Shown: piece by piece, positions 49,344 through 59,092 of the stretch
Position numbering within the stretch: position 1 is the stretch's first letter
How the letters are laid out: the number at the start of each line of letters is the position of its first letter
DNA from: CAZAFD01 sp964484785
GTDB lineage: Bacteria > Pseudomonadota > Alphaproteobacteria > Rickettsiales > UBA1997
Direction of reading: 5' to 3'
Assembly: GCA_964484785.1 (NCBI GenBank)
Contig: CAZAFD010000001.1
Location: 1 to 64,000, forward strand
Length of the DNA stretch: 64,000 nucleotides
The notes under the pieces: model-generated
The model's database searches: none
Told to the model about the DNA's origin: nothing
Seen by the model: only the letters and a program-made list of their open reading frames with translations
Position numbers and translations under genes: made by a program

Positions 49344-49679
49344 ATGGATAGAAGTATTAATGATCAGAAACTTGACGTTTTGCACGAAGATGTTTTGGCA
49401 CCAAAAATGGTAGCGGTAGGCAATAAAAACGTTGCATCTTTAATAACTTTTATCATTAAGACAAGTCTTTTAATTATATTCTTTCCACTACTTCTTTTAA
49501 GAAAGATTTTTTCTATAAAAATTGTTTGTAGTCTCTTTAAAGATATATGTATTGCTGTGTATATAGCAGTTATAATAATTGGCGTATTGTTGATTATAAA
49601 AAATTCCAACAAAAAGACTACAAACGAGTTTTACAGCGATAAGATAGATTATATTAATAAAATAAAAAGTTTTAATTAG
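49344..49679 (+). CDS. small membrane protein of unknown function
   Basis: I do not recognise this 111-residue protein. It has two hydrophobic segments (SLITFIIKTSLLIIFFPLLL, about 32-51, and ICIAVYIAVIIIGVLLII, about 68-85) joined by a short basic loop, and a hydrophilic Lys/Asn-rich C-terminus. It begins 28 bases after kdsA and ends 9 bases before the Xer recombinase, on the same strand, so it is probably translated from their transcript. The N-terminus is charged and has no signal peptide. It could be a true gene of the lineage or a fast-evolving relic. Confidence 0.6.
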   Translation: MDRSINDQKLDVLHEDVLAPKMVAVGNKNVASLITFIIKTSLLIIFFPLLLLRKIFSIKIVCSLFKDICIAVYIAVIIIGVLLIIKNSNKKTTNEFYSDKIDYINKIKSFN

Positions 49680-49688
49680 GTTTTTAGA

Positions 49689-50672
49689 ATGAAGTATCAA
49701 GAATCTTTCTTAAATTATTTGTATAGTGCGAAAGGATATTCGCAAAATACCATATCATCTTATCAATCTGATCTTAATAAACTCCAGGTTTTTCTATCAA
49801 GCATAAAGAAACCGTTCACGCAGGTAAAGGTGGAGGATTTGGAACATTATTTAGTGTGGTTAAGGGGTTTGGTTTCGAATCGCAGTATAGCACGTAATAT
49901 ATCTAGTATTAAACATTTTTATGATTTTCTTCTCACAAAAAATCTAATTACTGATAATCCAGCGAGTTTGATAGAGCACAGTAAGACAGTTAATAAATTA
50001 CCAAATTTTTTATCGGAAAGTGAAATAGCTTCTCTTTTACATGTAGCTGGTCAAGATAACAGTAATTTTGGTATTTTTATTAATTGTATGATCAACATAC
50101 TATATGCTACTGGTTTACGCGTTTCTGAATTGGTTACCTTGAAGATTGGGGCTATAGAAAAAGAATTTTTGTCAGATGGCACAAATTATACCTTAAGAGA
50201 ATATATAAAAATAAAGGGCAAAGGATCTAAAGAAAGATTGGTTCCACTAAACCAAAGTAGCTTAAAGTCATTATATATATATTTGTCATTGAGAGATAAG
50301 TTATTGCAGAATGACTTTTCTGAATATTTATTTACAACAAAAATTTCATTTGCCAAACAAGGTAAAAGTCAAAAAATAGCGATTAATGCAAACAAAAAGG
50401 ACAATCATATTTCAAGACAAGTTTTTGCTAAGATGCTAAAATCTTTAGCGCTAAAGGCTGGTATTGACCCAGCTAAAATTTCCCCTCATACAATTCGACA
50501 TTCAATAGCAACACACTTACTTAAGAACGGAGCTGATTTAAAAGTGATCCAAGAGATTTTAGGTCATTCCGATATTAGTACTACGCAAATTTATACCCAC
50601 ATTATAAATGATAAACTGATTGATACAGTTAAAAAACACCATCCTTTATCAAGAATCAAAAATAGATTTTAA
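49689..50672 (+). CDS. tyrosine recombinase, XerC/XerD family
   Basis: Site-specific recombinase that resolves chromosome dimers at dif together with its partner. The 327-residue protein has an N-terminal SAM-like core-binding domain (GYSQNTISSYQSDLNKLQVF, about 16-35) and a catalytic domain. In the latter Arg is in ATGLRVSEL (about 147), Lys in KGKGSKERLVPL, His-x-x-Arg in HTIRHSIATHL, His in LGHSDISTTQIYTH and the nucleophilic Tyr in the same segment (IYTH). All catalytic residues are present. XerC and XerD cannot be told apart by eye. A mobile integrase is less likely because the flanking genes are core genes. Confidence 0.92.
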   Translation: MKYQESFLNYLYSAKGYSQNTISSYQSDLNKLQVFLSSIKKPFTQVKVEDLEHYLVWLRGLVSNRSIARNISSIKHFYDFLLTKNLITDNPASLIEHSKTVNKLPNFLSESEIASLLHVAGQDNSNFGIFINCMINILYATGLRVSELVTLKIGAIEKEFLSDGTNYTLREYIKIKGKGSKERLVPLNQSSLKSLYIYLSLRDKLLQNDFSEYLFTTKISFAKQGKSQKIAINANKKDNHISRQVFAKMLKSLALKAGIDPAKISPHTIRHSIATHLLKNGADLKVIQEILGHSDISTTQIYTHIINDKLIDTVKKHHPLSRIKNRF

Positions 50673-50809
50673 GTTCTAAGGCAATTTTTAGAAAATATGT
50701 TGACTATGTCTAAATTTAAAGTAATATACTTGAGTGCGTCCTATAATCTATGGGAATTATTTATACTATTATGATGGCGCAGCGGATTATCAATTAATTA
50801 AAATTTTAC

Positions 50810-51880
50810 ATGTTAAATATAAGTGATTTTATTACCGCTGACACTTTGTTGATGTCAGGGGTGATGAAGGTTAGTATTAGATTTTTAATGGTAATTTTTG
50901 TTACTATTTTATTAGAATATCTTTTTAAATACATTAACAAAAAAACAGAGAGTGGAAAGTTTGGTGCCAATATTCAGTTAATATCTGCACTCAAGAATCC
51001 GCTTATATTTTTTTTATGGGGTTTTTTTGCGATTTCAACATTTACCTTGATTGAGACGAGTTTTGATTTTAATGTATATAACTTTTTATTCTTTCTTAAA
51101 ACGATAATTGTTGGTTGTGGTTCTGTATGGCTAGCATCTAGCTTTATTAATCAATATGCTAAGATTGTTGTCGAAAAGAGAGAGGTTGCTCAACAAAGAG
51201 TTGATTATGGTTTTGTAGAGTTTACCAAAAAAATCTGCCTAATGATAACCATTATGTTGGTTTTGATGATGTCATTGCAGCGCTTAGGCATTAAACTGGG
51301 AGCCATCCTAACAATAGGAGGTATTGGTGGTTTAGCAGTTGGTTTTGCTGCAAAAGATTTTTTATCCAATCTATTTGGTGGTTTAGTACTTTATTTAGAC
51401 AAGCCTTTTACTGTTGGAGACTGGATATCTTCTCCAGAGAAACACATTGAAGGTATAGTGCAGGAGATTGGTTGGAGAGAAACTAAAATTGCTACTTTCT
51501 CAAATTATCCTATCTATTTACCAAACTTCATTTTTACTGGAATTATTATTGAAAATAAAAGCAGAATGCCTTCTCGTAAAATTACAGACACTTTTAGTAT
51601 CAGGTTTTGTGATGCTGATAAGGCTAGCACTATTGTAGAAGAAATTAAAGCATTCTTAAATACAAATCAGTGTCTTAATAAGAAAATGGGTAACGTTGTA
51701 ATCATAGAAAGTATTAGTAACTCCGCACTAGAAATCTACTTACAAGCTTATTCTAATCTTATTAGCTTTGCTCAATATAAACAAGTTAGACACGATATTT
51801 TTCTAAAAGTTATTGAAATAATAAAGAAGAATGGCGCAGAGTTAACATCTAATACAGTTGTTGCTTTAAAACAAAATTAG
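50810..51880 (+). CDS. MscS-family mechanosensitive ion channel
   Basis: Pore-forming protein that opens under membrane tension to release solutes on osmotic downshock. The 356 residues have about four to five membrane helices. The MscS pore helix region IGGLAVGFAAKDFLSNLFGG lies near 172-193. It is followed by LYLDKPFTVGDWI and GIVQEIGWRETKIATFSNYPIYLPNFIF, the beta domain signature. The cytoplasmic tail is shorter than that of large MscK types. Confidence 0.92.
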   Translation: MLNISDFITADTLLMSGVMKVSIRFLMVIFVTILLEYLFKYINKKTESGKFGANIQLISALKNPLIFFLWGFFAISTFTLIETSFDFNVYNFLFFLKTIIVGCGSVWLASSFINQYAKIVVEKREVAQQRVDYGFVEFTKKICLMITIMLVLMMSLQRLGIKLGAILTIGGIGGLAVGFAAKDFLSNLFGGLVLYLDKPFTVGDWISSPEKHIEGIVQEIGWRETKIATFSNYPIYLPNFIFTGIIIENKSRMPSRKITDTFSIRFCDADKASTIVEEIKAFLNTNQCLNKKMGNVVIIESISNSALEIYLQAYSNLISFAQYKQVRHDIFLKVIEIIKKNGAELTSNTVVALKQN

Positions 51881-51921
51881 TATTAAATAAAGATTTGTAA
51901 AAATATAGATATATATTTTAT

Positions 51922-52542
51922 ATGAATAATGATATTAAGCGAAAGATACCAAACTATTTAACTATACTTAGGATAGTACTTATACCAGTTATAGTAGGTT
52001 TATTCTATATTCCAGGAAAAATAACTAGTTTAGTTATAGCTTTATTGTTCATGTTGGCTAGTATAACCGACTATTTTGACGGTTATCTAGCAAGATATTA
52101 TAAGGTACAATCTAACTTTGGTGTTTGCTTTGATCCAATAGCTGATAAACTATTGGTAGCAGTTGTGCTAATTATGCTCGTTGGTTCTTATGATGGCGCT
52201 ATATATATTCTTATGCCTAGTATTATTATTATATGTAGGGAAATTCTAGTGTCAGGATTAAGAGAGTTTTTAGCAAACTTTAAAGTGAGTATGCCCGTTA
52301 CTAAATTAGCTAAGTGGAAAACCGCTATACAAATGATAGCAATTACGATACTTTTACTAGTTAACAAAAATTCTTTATATTCTCTTGATATTTTAACCTC
52401 CGTTTTGGGTATAGGTAATACTACGAAATTATTTCTTAGTGAATTAATACAGACTACGGGGGTGGTCCTACTAAATATAGCTTCCATCTTAACAATCATT
52501 ACGGGTTACGCTTATTATAGGTTATTTTCAAAAAAGATATAG
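51922..52542 (+). CDS. pgsA: CDP-diacylglycerol-glycerol-3-phosphate 3-phosphatidyltransferase
   Basis: Makes phosphatidylglycerol phosphate, precursor of PG and cardiolipin, in the inner membrane. The 206-residue protein contains the CDP-alcohol phosphotransferase signature D-G-x2-A-R-x8-G-x3-D-x3-D in DYFDGYLARYYKVQSNFG followed by FDPIADK (about 47-73), and several membrane helices. The N-terminal NYLTILRIVLIPVIVGLFY is typical of PgsA. recO starts on the very next base after the stop codon, so the two are co-transcribed. Confidence 0.94.
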   Translation: MNNDIKRKIPNYLTILRIVLIPVIVGLFYIPGKITSLVIALLFMLASITDYFDGYLARYYKVQSNFGVCFDPIADKLLVAVVLIMLVGSYDGAIYILMPSIIIICREILVSGLREFLANFKVSMPVTKLAKWKTAIQMIAITILLLVNKNSLYSLDILTSVLGIGNTTKLFLSELIQTTGVVLLNIASILTIITGYAYYRLFSKKI

Positions 52543-53277
52543 ATGTCGGTTATAAATGATCGCGGAATCATTTTTTATACCAAAAAATATAACGAAAGAT
52601 CGCTTTTAGTAAAAATCTTAAGCGAAAGCCATGGAGTGGTAATTGGTTATATCACGAATGCGCTTAGTAAGTATAATTCTTTTAAAAATCAAATTGGAAA
52701 TTATGTATCCTTTAATCATGTCAAAAAAACTGATGATAGTATAGGTTTGTTGACGACAGAGGTAATCTATTCCAATATAGAGGCTTTTTTTACCAGTAAG
52801 GGAGGAATGATTTTATTAGAGTCACTTACGTTTTTTTTAGATTCCTTTATTAAGGAAAATCTCTATGAGCAAAAATTGTATAATTTATTTAAAAATATTA
52901 TTTTTGCTATAAAAAATAATGCTAAGGATATAATACTTTATTATTTAGATTTTATTTTATATCTATGCGAGTATTTAGGTATTAATATAAATTATGATAT
53001 ATGTTGTATAACTCATACAAATAAAGACCTATGTTATATTTCGCCAAAAACTGGTAATGCTGTATGTAAAACTGTAGGTTATAAATACAGAGCTAGCCTT
53101 TTTAAAATTCCTATGTGTTTTACAAAATATTGTACAGATTCAGAAGATATACGAAATGCTCTACATATTATTTTTTATTTTCTTCATAAATTTCTTTTAG
53201 AACAAAATTTAATTTACCTAGAAAAGAATTTTCTCTTTTTAAGAGATAGAGTTTTATCCTTGTTAGATAAAGAATAA
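52543..53277 (+). CDS. recO: DNA repair protein RecO
   Basis: Mediator that helps RecR load RecA on SSB-coated single-stranded DNA. The 244-residue protein begins with the OB-fold domain (DRGIIFYTKKYNERSLLVKI and HGVVIGYITNALSKYNSF). A helical domain follows, with a Cys-rich zinc-ribbon-like stretch (CCITHTNKDLCYISPKTGNAVC, given here as two pieces: CCITHTNKDLCY and ISPKTGNAVC). It is very AT-rich in codon use. The start ATG abuts the pgsA stop. Confidence 0.88.
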   Translation: MSVINDRGIIFYTKKYNERSLLVKILSESHGVVIGYITNALSKYNSFKNQIGNYVSFNHVKKTDDSIGLLTTEVIYSNIEAFFTSKGGMILLESLTFFLDSFIKENLYEQKLYNLFKNIIFAIKNNAKDIILYYLDFILYLCEYLGININYDICCITHTNKDLCYISPKTGNAVCKTVGYKYRASLFKIPMCFTKYCTDSEDIRNALHIIFYFLHKFLLEQNLIYLEKNFLFLRDRVLSLLDKE

Positions 53278-53689
53278 AAACATAAAATCCATTATTTTGC
53301 CTAGGCCAATAGGGGTTATAAGCATCTCAAGTCAAATTATAGGAATTATTATTTATACTGATAGAAGTCTGAGTTTTCTAATTTATTGGGTGAGTTGATT
53401 ATTTTTAATAAAAATTATTAAATTCATAGAATAAATTGGTTATTATTTAGTTCATAATATTATAAGAATATAAAGATACTTTTTTATTTAGGTTTTAATG
53501 CTTTCTTTATCGGTTTCAATACACAGTGTTTCAAATATAATAAGAATGTCATTTAAATGTTCTTTTTATAAAAGAAAAGAATTTTTGTATAAAAATATTA
53601 GGACTATCCTTAACCATTCAAATACTATAAATAATTTGCTTGAAAATTAAAATGGTTCTTATTAGAATCAATCTTGCAAAGTCAAAAAT
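53278..53689. other. non-coding stretch between recO and tRNA-Ile2
   Basis: About 410 bases, A+T-rich. A 50-codon open frame at 53498-53650 has no recognisable features or ribosome-binding site and I do not call it a gene. Confidence 0.55.
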
Positions 53690-53765
53690 GGGGCTGTAGC
53701 TCAGTGGTGAGAGCAGGACGCTCATAACGTTTTGGTCGTGGGTTCAAATCCTACCAGCCCCACCA
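53690..53765 (+). tRNA. tRNA-Ile2 (CAU, lysidine-modified)
   Basis: A 76-base cloverleaf: acceptor GGGGCTG with CAGCCCC, D arm GCTC/GAGC, anticodon stem GGACG/CGTTT (with two G-U pairs) and loop CTCATAA, T arm GTGGG/CCTAC and encoded CCA. A CAU anticodon with loop CTCATAA and variable loop TGGTC is the mark of the minor isoleucine tRNA, whose C34 is turned into lysidine by TilS to read AUA. It could otherwise be taken for a Met tRNA, but the body differs from the Met tRNA at 23740. Confidence 0.88.
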
Positions 53766-53792
53766 TTTATTAAAATCGATAATTTTTATAAA

Positions 53793-54014
53793 ATGCCAAA
53801 ACTAAAGACTAAAAGTATCTGCAAGAGAAAATTTAGAATTACTGGTACAGGTAAAATTAGGTATAAAACCACTAATAAAAGACACGGAATGGCAAAAAAA
53901 AGCTCTAGACAAAATCGAGAGAATTCAAAGCCTAGTTTTCTAGATCAAAGTACTTCGAAATATGTATTGAAGAACTTTTTGAGTTATTTTAAGAAATTGA
54001 AAAAAACATTGTAG
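53793..54014 (+). CDS. rpmI: 50S ribosomal protein L35
   Basis: A 73-residue, very basic protein with the L35 pattern [20 protein letters not shown] and [20 protein letters not shown]. It precedes rplT, as in most bacteria, although infC is absent here. A tRNA gene lies 27 bases upstream, so the transcript may begin with the tRNA. Confidence 0.93.
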   Translation: MPKLKTKSICKRKFRITGTGKIRYKTTNKRHGMAKKSSRQNRENSKPSFLDQSTSKYVLKNFLSYFKKLKKTL

Positions 54015-54023
54015 GTATTACCG

Positions 54024-54371
54024 ATGACGCGATCAACAAATAATGTTGCTGCTAAGGCTAGAAGAAAAAAGATATTGAGCTTAGCTAAGGGTTTTAGAGG
54101 ACGTGCTAAGAATTGTTATACTATTGCTCGGGAAAGAGTAGAAAAGGCATTGCAATATGCTTATAGAGATAGAAAAACCAGAAAGAGAGATTTTAGAGCG
54201 CTATGGATACAACGAATTAATGCCGCTGTAAGATCATATGGTATCGTATATTCTGATTTTATTAATGCTTTGAAAAAAAATAAGGTGTTAATTGATAGAA
54301 AGATGCTGGCAAATCTTAGTGTAAGAGAGCCTCAGGCTTTTGCCAACATAGTACATTTTGTTACCAAATAA
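54024..54371 (+). CDS. rplT: 50S ribosomal protein L20
   Basis: A 115-residue protein with the L20 signature [20 protein letters not shown], the [20 protein letters not shown] segment, [20 protein letters not shown] and a C-terminal [17 protein letters not shown]. It starts 9 bases after rpmI. In many bacteria L20 represses its own operon through the leader; that leader is replaced here by the tRNA region, so the same control is doubtful. Confidence 0.96.
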   Translation: MTRSTNNVAAKARRKKILSLAKGFRGRAKNCYTIARERVEKALQYAYRDRKTRKRDFRALWIQRINAAVRSYGIVYSDFINALKKNKVLIDRKMLANLSVREPQAFANIVHFVTK

Positions 54372-54389
54372 CATATTCAAATAAGTGGT

Positions 54390-55097
54390 ATGAATCTTGA
54401 CTATAACATAGTACATATACAAGAAACCGATTCTACCATGAACGAAATACGTAAATATAGCGCACCGGTTGCGCTATATTCTGACCGACAAACTGCTGGT
54501 AGAGGTAAGGGTGACCGTAAATGGGACTGTAGTAGTAATAATAATTTATACATGTCTATCAAAATTAAAGCGGATAATCCAAGTTATAATTACTTTCAAT
54601 TAACGTTCTTAATAGCTGTTGCAATTTCCAACGCTCTCAGACGTTTGACTGATGGTAAAATTGAACTTCATAACAAGTGGCCTAATGATGTCCTATTATC
54701 TGGTAAGAAGTTGGTGGGTATTCTTCTCGAAAATGATCCTCTAAGTAAAGAACTAGTAATAGGTTTTGGTGTTAATATAGATTATTGTCCTGAAACAGCA
54801 TTGTTTTCTGCTACATCATTGCTGGCGGAGGGTTTTAAAATTGATAAAAACGATCTTGCTAAAGCGATTGTTCTTGAATTTGATATACAATTGCGGCATT
54901 GGAAAAATTTTGGTTTTAAACCTATTAAGGAACTATGGGTGTCTAATGTTTATAATTTTAAACAAGAGATAACTGTGAAGAATTCAAAATATCCTGATCT
55001 GAAAGGTATATTTGCAGATTTTACCGATGATGGTGTTCTAGTTTTGGAAATGCCAGATGGTCAACTTGTAAATATTCATTCTGGTGATATTTTCTAG
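54390..55097 (+). CDS. birA: biotin-[acetyl-CoA-carboxylase] ligase (catalytic domain only)
   Basis: Attaches biotin to the carrier lysine of carboxylases. The 235-residue protein contains the biotinoyl-AMP loop QTAGRGKGDRKWDCS (about 35-49), KWPNDVLLSGKKLVGIL (about 95) and VIGFGVNIDY. The N-terminal DNA-binding domain of the E. coli repressor form is missing, so it is a group I ligase with no regulator role. It lies 18 bases after rplT. No biotin synthesis genes appear in the window; biotin may come from the host. Confidence 0.95.
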   Translation: MNLDYNIVHIQETDSTMNEIRKYSAPVALYSDRQTAGRGKGDRKWDCSSNNNLYMSIKIKADNPSYNYFQLTFLIAVAISNALRRLTDGKIELHNKWPNDVLLSGKKLVGILLENDPLSKELVIGFGVNIDYCPETALFSATSLLAEGFKIDKNDLAKAIVLEFDIQLRHWKNFGFKPIKELWVSNVYNFKQEITVKNSKYPDLKGIFADFTDDGVLVLEMPDGQLVNIHSGDIF

Positions 55098-55176
55098 AAT
55101 TCTAATTATATTTTAGTACTTTAACTTTTTAAGATTATAGATAATATATCTTCTATAGAAGATATTATAAATTTTT

Positions 55177-57894
55177 ATGGCAAGAATAGAAGACAGCGTA
55201 TTCGCGGCTATTGATCCTTCTAATTCTGTATGGGTGACAGCATCTGCTGGTTCGGGCAAAACAACTCTTCTTATGAGAAGAGTTATACGTTTATTGATGA
55301 AAGAGGCTGATTTTGCTAAGATTATATGTATTACATATACAAATACTGCTGCAGCTGAAATAAAAGAAAGAATATTTAATGAATTATCTTCCTGGATGAC
55401 TATGGAGGATACCAAACTAGAACTTATTTTAAGATGCCAATTTGGTTTTACTACGGTGGATCAAAATTTATTAGCCTTGAGTCGTAGTCTTTTTATCAAA
55501 TTACTTGATAAGTTAGATCAATTAAATATTTATACCATACACTCATTTTGTCAGCAGATTTTAAGAAAATTTTTTAATGAAACTGATATTGCAAGGAATT
55601 ACCGTATAATAGATGAGTTAGAAAGTAAGTTTTTAATCAATGCAGCTATAGATAAATTTTTTCTGAATATTGATAAAAATACTATTTTACTAGAAAAACT
55701 AAATTTACTCTTACAAGAGAAGAACGAATTCCAATTGCGAGATTTGGTACAAGAGATTATCAAGAATCAAACAGATTTATATTATATAAGAAATTTTCAA
55801 TGTGACTATAAAGCTGATATTAAAAATTTATTAAATTTACCGTCAAGCAATAAGGATGACTTAATAAATGAATTTTTTCTAAACCTACCTAGTTTTGATG
55901 AATTTTGTCATGTTGTTCTTCCACATTTAACATCTGCTCAACAAAGCAAGTTTTTTTTATTACAGAGTTTTAGTAAGTTATCTCGCATGGATCAGGAGGT
56001 CTATCTTTGGGATTATATAAAGATTTTTTTAACGGATGATTTAGAAAGTCGAGTTTTTAATAGTGAAAAACAAAGAATTCAAAAATGCGGTGCTAAATAT
56101 TTAAATTTGTTAGAAAACGAACAAGACCGTTGTTTTAATCTTGCTCAGGATTTAGAAAATATCAAAATTTATAACCTCAGTGTTGCCGCCATAGAAATAG
56201 GACTAACGGTACTTGATATATATCAAGATATTAAGACTACTAAGTCAGTGCTGGACTACAATGATTTGTTGCTCATAACATATAAAATCTTAACTGACAA
56301 AGAACAATCATTATGGCGCTTATATAAATTAAGCTTTAGCATTAAACACATATTGATAGATGAAGCGCAAGATACATCAGAGTTACAATGGTTACTAATT
56401 AAAAAAATAACTGAGGACTTTTTTGCAGGAGAAAGTATAGACTCTCATAAAACTTTGTTTGTGGTTGGTGACGAAAAGCAATCTATTTTTAAATTTCAGG
56501 GAGCCAGTCCAGAGATGTTTTATGAAATGTTTATTTATTACAGAGACTTAATAAATAATGCTAATAAATCTTTTTATAAACTTGATCTTAATAGGTCTTA
56601 TCGATCTCTGCCTAATATTTTAAAATTTACCAACAATGTTTTTAATGAGACTTCAATTAGAGAGAGAATTACAGATTTTGATACAGAAATAAAACATAAT
56701 TGCACACGTAACAATGAAGGACCCGGTGCCATCTATTTATGGCCTCTTACTAAAATAGATGACAACGATGTTGAAAAAATTCCAGAAACCTGGCCTTTAA
56801 ACTCAAACGAAATTAAGGATAATCCAAATAAGGAAAGTTTAGCAAAAAATATAGCTAAACAGATAAATTTATTTTTTCTTCAAAAGAAGATTGTTACGGT
56901 TAGAAATTCCGCGAGACCCATACAATATGGTGATATAATGATTCTTCTACAAAAAAGAGATCATGACTTTATCGAATACTTAATTAAATATTTGAATCAG
57001 TACCAAATACCAAATTCTGGTTGCGATAGATTAGATTTATTGAATGAAATTTTGATACAAGATATTTTAGCCTTGTTCAGGTTTTGTGTATTTCCTAATG
57101 ATGATTTAAATTTAGCGAATATAATAAAATCACCAATATTAGGTTTAAGTGAAGATGATTTATTTTTTCTTTGTGAAGAAAAAAACTTGCGCAGTTGTTC
57201 GCTTTTTGATGCTGTTTGTTCCTTGGCTCAATATGAAAAAACAGCTAACTTTCTGAAAGATTTTATTCTAAAAAGTTCCTATCTGACGATTTATGAATTA
57301 TATATTTTTTTATTAAATATGCCTCATATTAAACAAAATATGATAGATAGATTTGCCAATGAGTCGTTAGATTTATTAAATGAGTTCAGAAATATAATAA
57401 TTAATTATGAAACAAATAACCTTGGTAACTTATACGATTTTATTTATGCCGTGGACAATCAAGAAATTATAATTAAAAAAAATATACCACAAAATACTGT
57501 TAAAATTATGACTATACACAGTGCTAAGGGTTTACAAGCTCCGATTGTTTTTTTGGTTACGGGCAAGTTTCAAAGGAATAAAGATATTTTGTGTTGGCTG
57601 GATAAAGTTCATAATTATAAATTATGTTTGTTCAAAGGAAAATCTAAAATTTTTAACCGAATATATTTTAATCTTATTGATGGTTTCTATAATGAGTATA
57701 TTAGGCTTTTCTACGTAGCGATTACTAGAGCCGCTAATGAACTATATATATGTGGTTTCTCTGATAAGAAGAACATAAATAATGAAATGTATCAAAATTG
57801 GTATCAACTGGCTCTAAGTACTATGCAACGACTAGGTACCGAGGTTAAATTTACTTGGCATGCAAACGAAATAATGTGGACTTTAGATAAGTAA
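55177..57894 (+). CDS. AddA-like UvrD-family helicase lacking nuclease domain
   Basis: A 905-residue superfamily 1 helicase: Walker A TASAGSGKTTLLMRRVIRLL (about 22-41), motif Ia ICITYTNTAAAEIKERI and TIHSFCQQILRKF. Motif II is DEAQDTSELQ, motif III VVGDEKQSIFKFQGA, motif IV LDLNRSYRS, motif V KIMTIHSAKGLQAPIVFL and motif VI FYVAITRAANELYICG. This pattern (SxGxGKT with ASAGSGKT, TIHSFC and DEKQSI) is that of alphaproteobacterial AddA. AddA normally has about 1100-1200 residues and a C-terminal RecB-like nuclease; here the protein ends soon after motif VI, so the nuclease is absent. The partner addB is not upstream. It may act as a plain helicase or be a remnant. Confidence 0.8.
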   Translation: MARIEDSVFAAIDPSNSVWVTASAGSGKTTLLMRRVIRLLMKEADFAKIICITYTNTAAAEIKERIFNELSSWMTMEDTKLELILRCQFGFTTVDQNLLALSRSLFIKLLDKLDQLNIYTIHSFCQQILRKFFNETDIARNYRIIDELESKFLINAAIDKFFLNIDKNTILLEKLNLLLQEKNEFQLRDLVQEIIKNQTDLYYIRNFQCDYKADIKNLLNLPSSNKDDLINEFFLNLPSFDEFCHVVLPHLTSAQQSKFFLLQSFSKLSRMDQEVYLWDYIKIFLTDDLESRVFNSEKQRIQKCGAKYLNLLENEQDRCFNLAQDLENIKIYNLSVAAIEIGLTVLDIYQDIKTTKSVLDYNDLLLITYKILTDKEQSLWRLYKLSFSIKHILIDEAQDTSELQWLLIKKITEDFFAGESIDSHKTLFVVGDEKQSIFKFQGASPEMFYEMFIYYRDLINNANKSFYKLDLNRSYRSLPNILKFTNNVFNETSIRERITDFDTEIKHNCTRNNEGPGAIYLWPLTKIDDNDVEKIPETWPLNSNEIKDNPNKESLAKNIAKQINLFFLQKKIVTVRNSARPIQYGDIMILLQKRDHDFIEYLIKYLNQYQIPNSGCDRLDLLNEILIQDILALFRFCVFPNDDLNLANIIKSPILGLSEDDLFFLCEEKNLRSCSLFDAVCSLAQYEKTANFLKDFILKSSYLTIYELYIFLLNMPHIKQNMIDRFANESLDLLNEFRNIIINYETNNLGNLYDFIYAVDNQEIIIKKNIPQNTVKIMTIHSAKGLQAPIVFLVTGKFQRNKDILCWLDKVHNYKLCLFKGKSKIFNRIYFNLIDGFYNEYIRLFYVAITRAANELYICGFSDKKNINNEMYQNWYQLALSTMQRLGTEVKFTWHANEIMWTLDK

Positions 57895-58079
57895 TTTTTG
57901 TTAAAAATTTTTAAAAATTTTCTTGATTTATAACTAAAATGTAATAAGAGTTAAGCTGATTTATAACATTTAATACAAACGCTATTTATTATAAAATATA
58001 AAAAAGAAGGAAGAGAAATACTGTTATAACCAACGCATTTGAATGTTATTTATCGGATTTTATTAAAAACAATTGGTAG

Positions 58080-58997
58080 ATGATTATGGAGCTGCGGACA
58101 ATAAGTTTACCAGGTTTAATAAAGAAAGTAGGTTACAGTGGTTATAAATTGGGTTACGGAGGTATCAGGACTGAGCTATACCGATTTTATAAAACAAGGA
58201 GAAAAACACAGGCATCGTATTATTTATTAAAACCTATTATTATTAACATTTTATATATAAAAAAATCATCTTATTCTAACAGAAAAGATGTTCTGGATTT
58301 TTATCATGCGCTTTTTGCTGCTATCAATGTAGCACGTAACGAAGCTGTTCAAGATTTATTATTAAAGCACTTAATGGTCCTAAATTTAGATGTAAGTAAG
58401 CCTGAGCACTTTGATAGTAATGTTTTAAAGGTAAAAACTTTATATAAAAACTTAAAAATACTCTATGATTCTATACATGCGAGTAGTCTTAAATTCCATG
58501 AGCTTTTAGAAGCATATCTCAAGATCTCTTCTATGTATATAGATAAATATAATGATGTTACTTTATTAGTAGATAATGCATCTAGACATAGACAGGTAAA
58601 TGAACTAGATGTAGTTTTTAAGTCAATAAATATAAAGGCGAAAGCAAATAGTTTATTCCACAACCAATATGCTAATGAATTATATAATACAGGTAAACGA
58701 GGCATAGGATTTGTAACAATTTTATTATTTGTTTTAACTATTATAATATGTTTTTTAATTCTTTTTTTAGACATTAATAATTTTATTATCCTAGCTGTAG
58801 GCGCTGTATTTGGAGGTGTTACTTTAACTTTTGGTGTAATAACTAGATTGCTTTATTCTAAAACTTCTCGTTTAGCAAAACGTTTACAAAAAAGTATATA
58901 TAGAGATTATTGGGACAGAACCAAGGTGGATTATAATATACATGAAATTATAAATGAACTAGTAGCTTACGCTGAGGATATTTTAAGAATTAATTGA
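58080..58997 (+). CDS. membrane protein of unknown function
   Basis: I do not recognise this 305-residue protein. Residues 1-210 are mostly helical, basic at first (RTELYRFYKTRRKTQASYY), without a signal peptide. Two strongly hydrophobic helices follow (FVTILLFVLTIIICFLILFL, about 219-238, and FIILAVGAVFGGVTLTFGVI, about 244-263). A basic C-terminal stretch comes next (SKTSRLAKRLQKSIYRDYWD), with an acidic end. This helical body plus C-terminal double membrane helix is like the layout of the two large paralogues, but I see no sequence similarity. The start is uncertain: ATG at 58080 or 58086. Confidence 0.65.
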   Translation: MIMELRTISLPGLIKKVGYSGYKLGYGGIRTELYRFYKTRRKTQASYYLLKPIIINILYIKKSSYSNRKDVLDFYHALFAAINVARNEAVQDLLLKHLMVLNLDVSKPEHFDSNVLKVKTLYKNLKILYDSIHASSLKFHELLEAYLKISSMYIDKYNDVTLLVDNASRHRQVNELDVVFKSINIKAKANSLFHNQYANELYNTGKRGIGFVTILLFVLTIIICFLILFLDINNFIILAVGAVFGGVTLTFGVITRLLYSKTSRLAKRLQKSIYRDYWDRTKVDYNIHEIINELVAYAEDILRIN

Positions 58998-59092
58998 TAA
59001 TGTTAATTATTTAAACAAGTTCTTGCCCGGGGAAAAGTAACCTAGCTATTGGTATGTCTGGCTATATGTTAAAATACAATGTTAAGGCGAGC

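Noticed and set aside
49689..50672. Xer-like recombinase as integrase of a mobile island
   Set aside because: Flanked by core genes, with no tRNA-borne attachment repeats or phage genes nearby.
53498..53650. A 50-codon open frame between recO and tRNA-Ile2
   Set aside because: No ribosome-binding site, low-complexity composition and no recognisable motif.
53690..53765. A second Met tRNA (CAU)
   Set aside because: Loop CTCATAA and the tRNA body fit tRNA-Ile2 better than Met.
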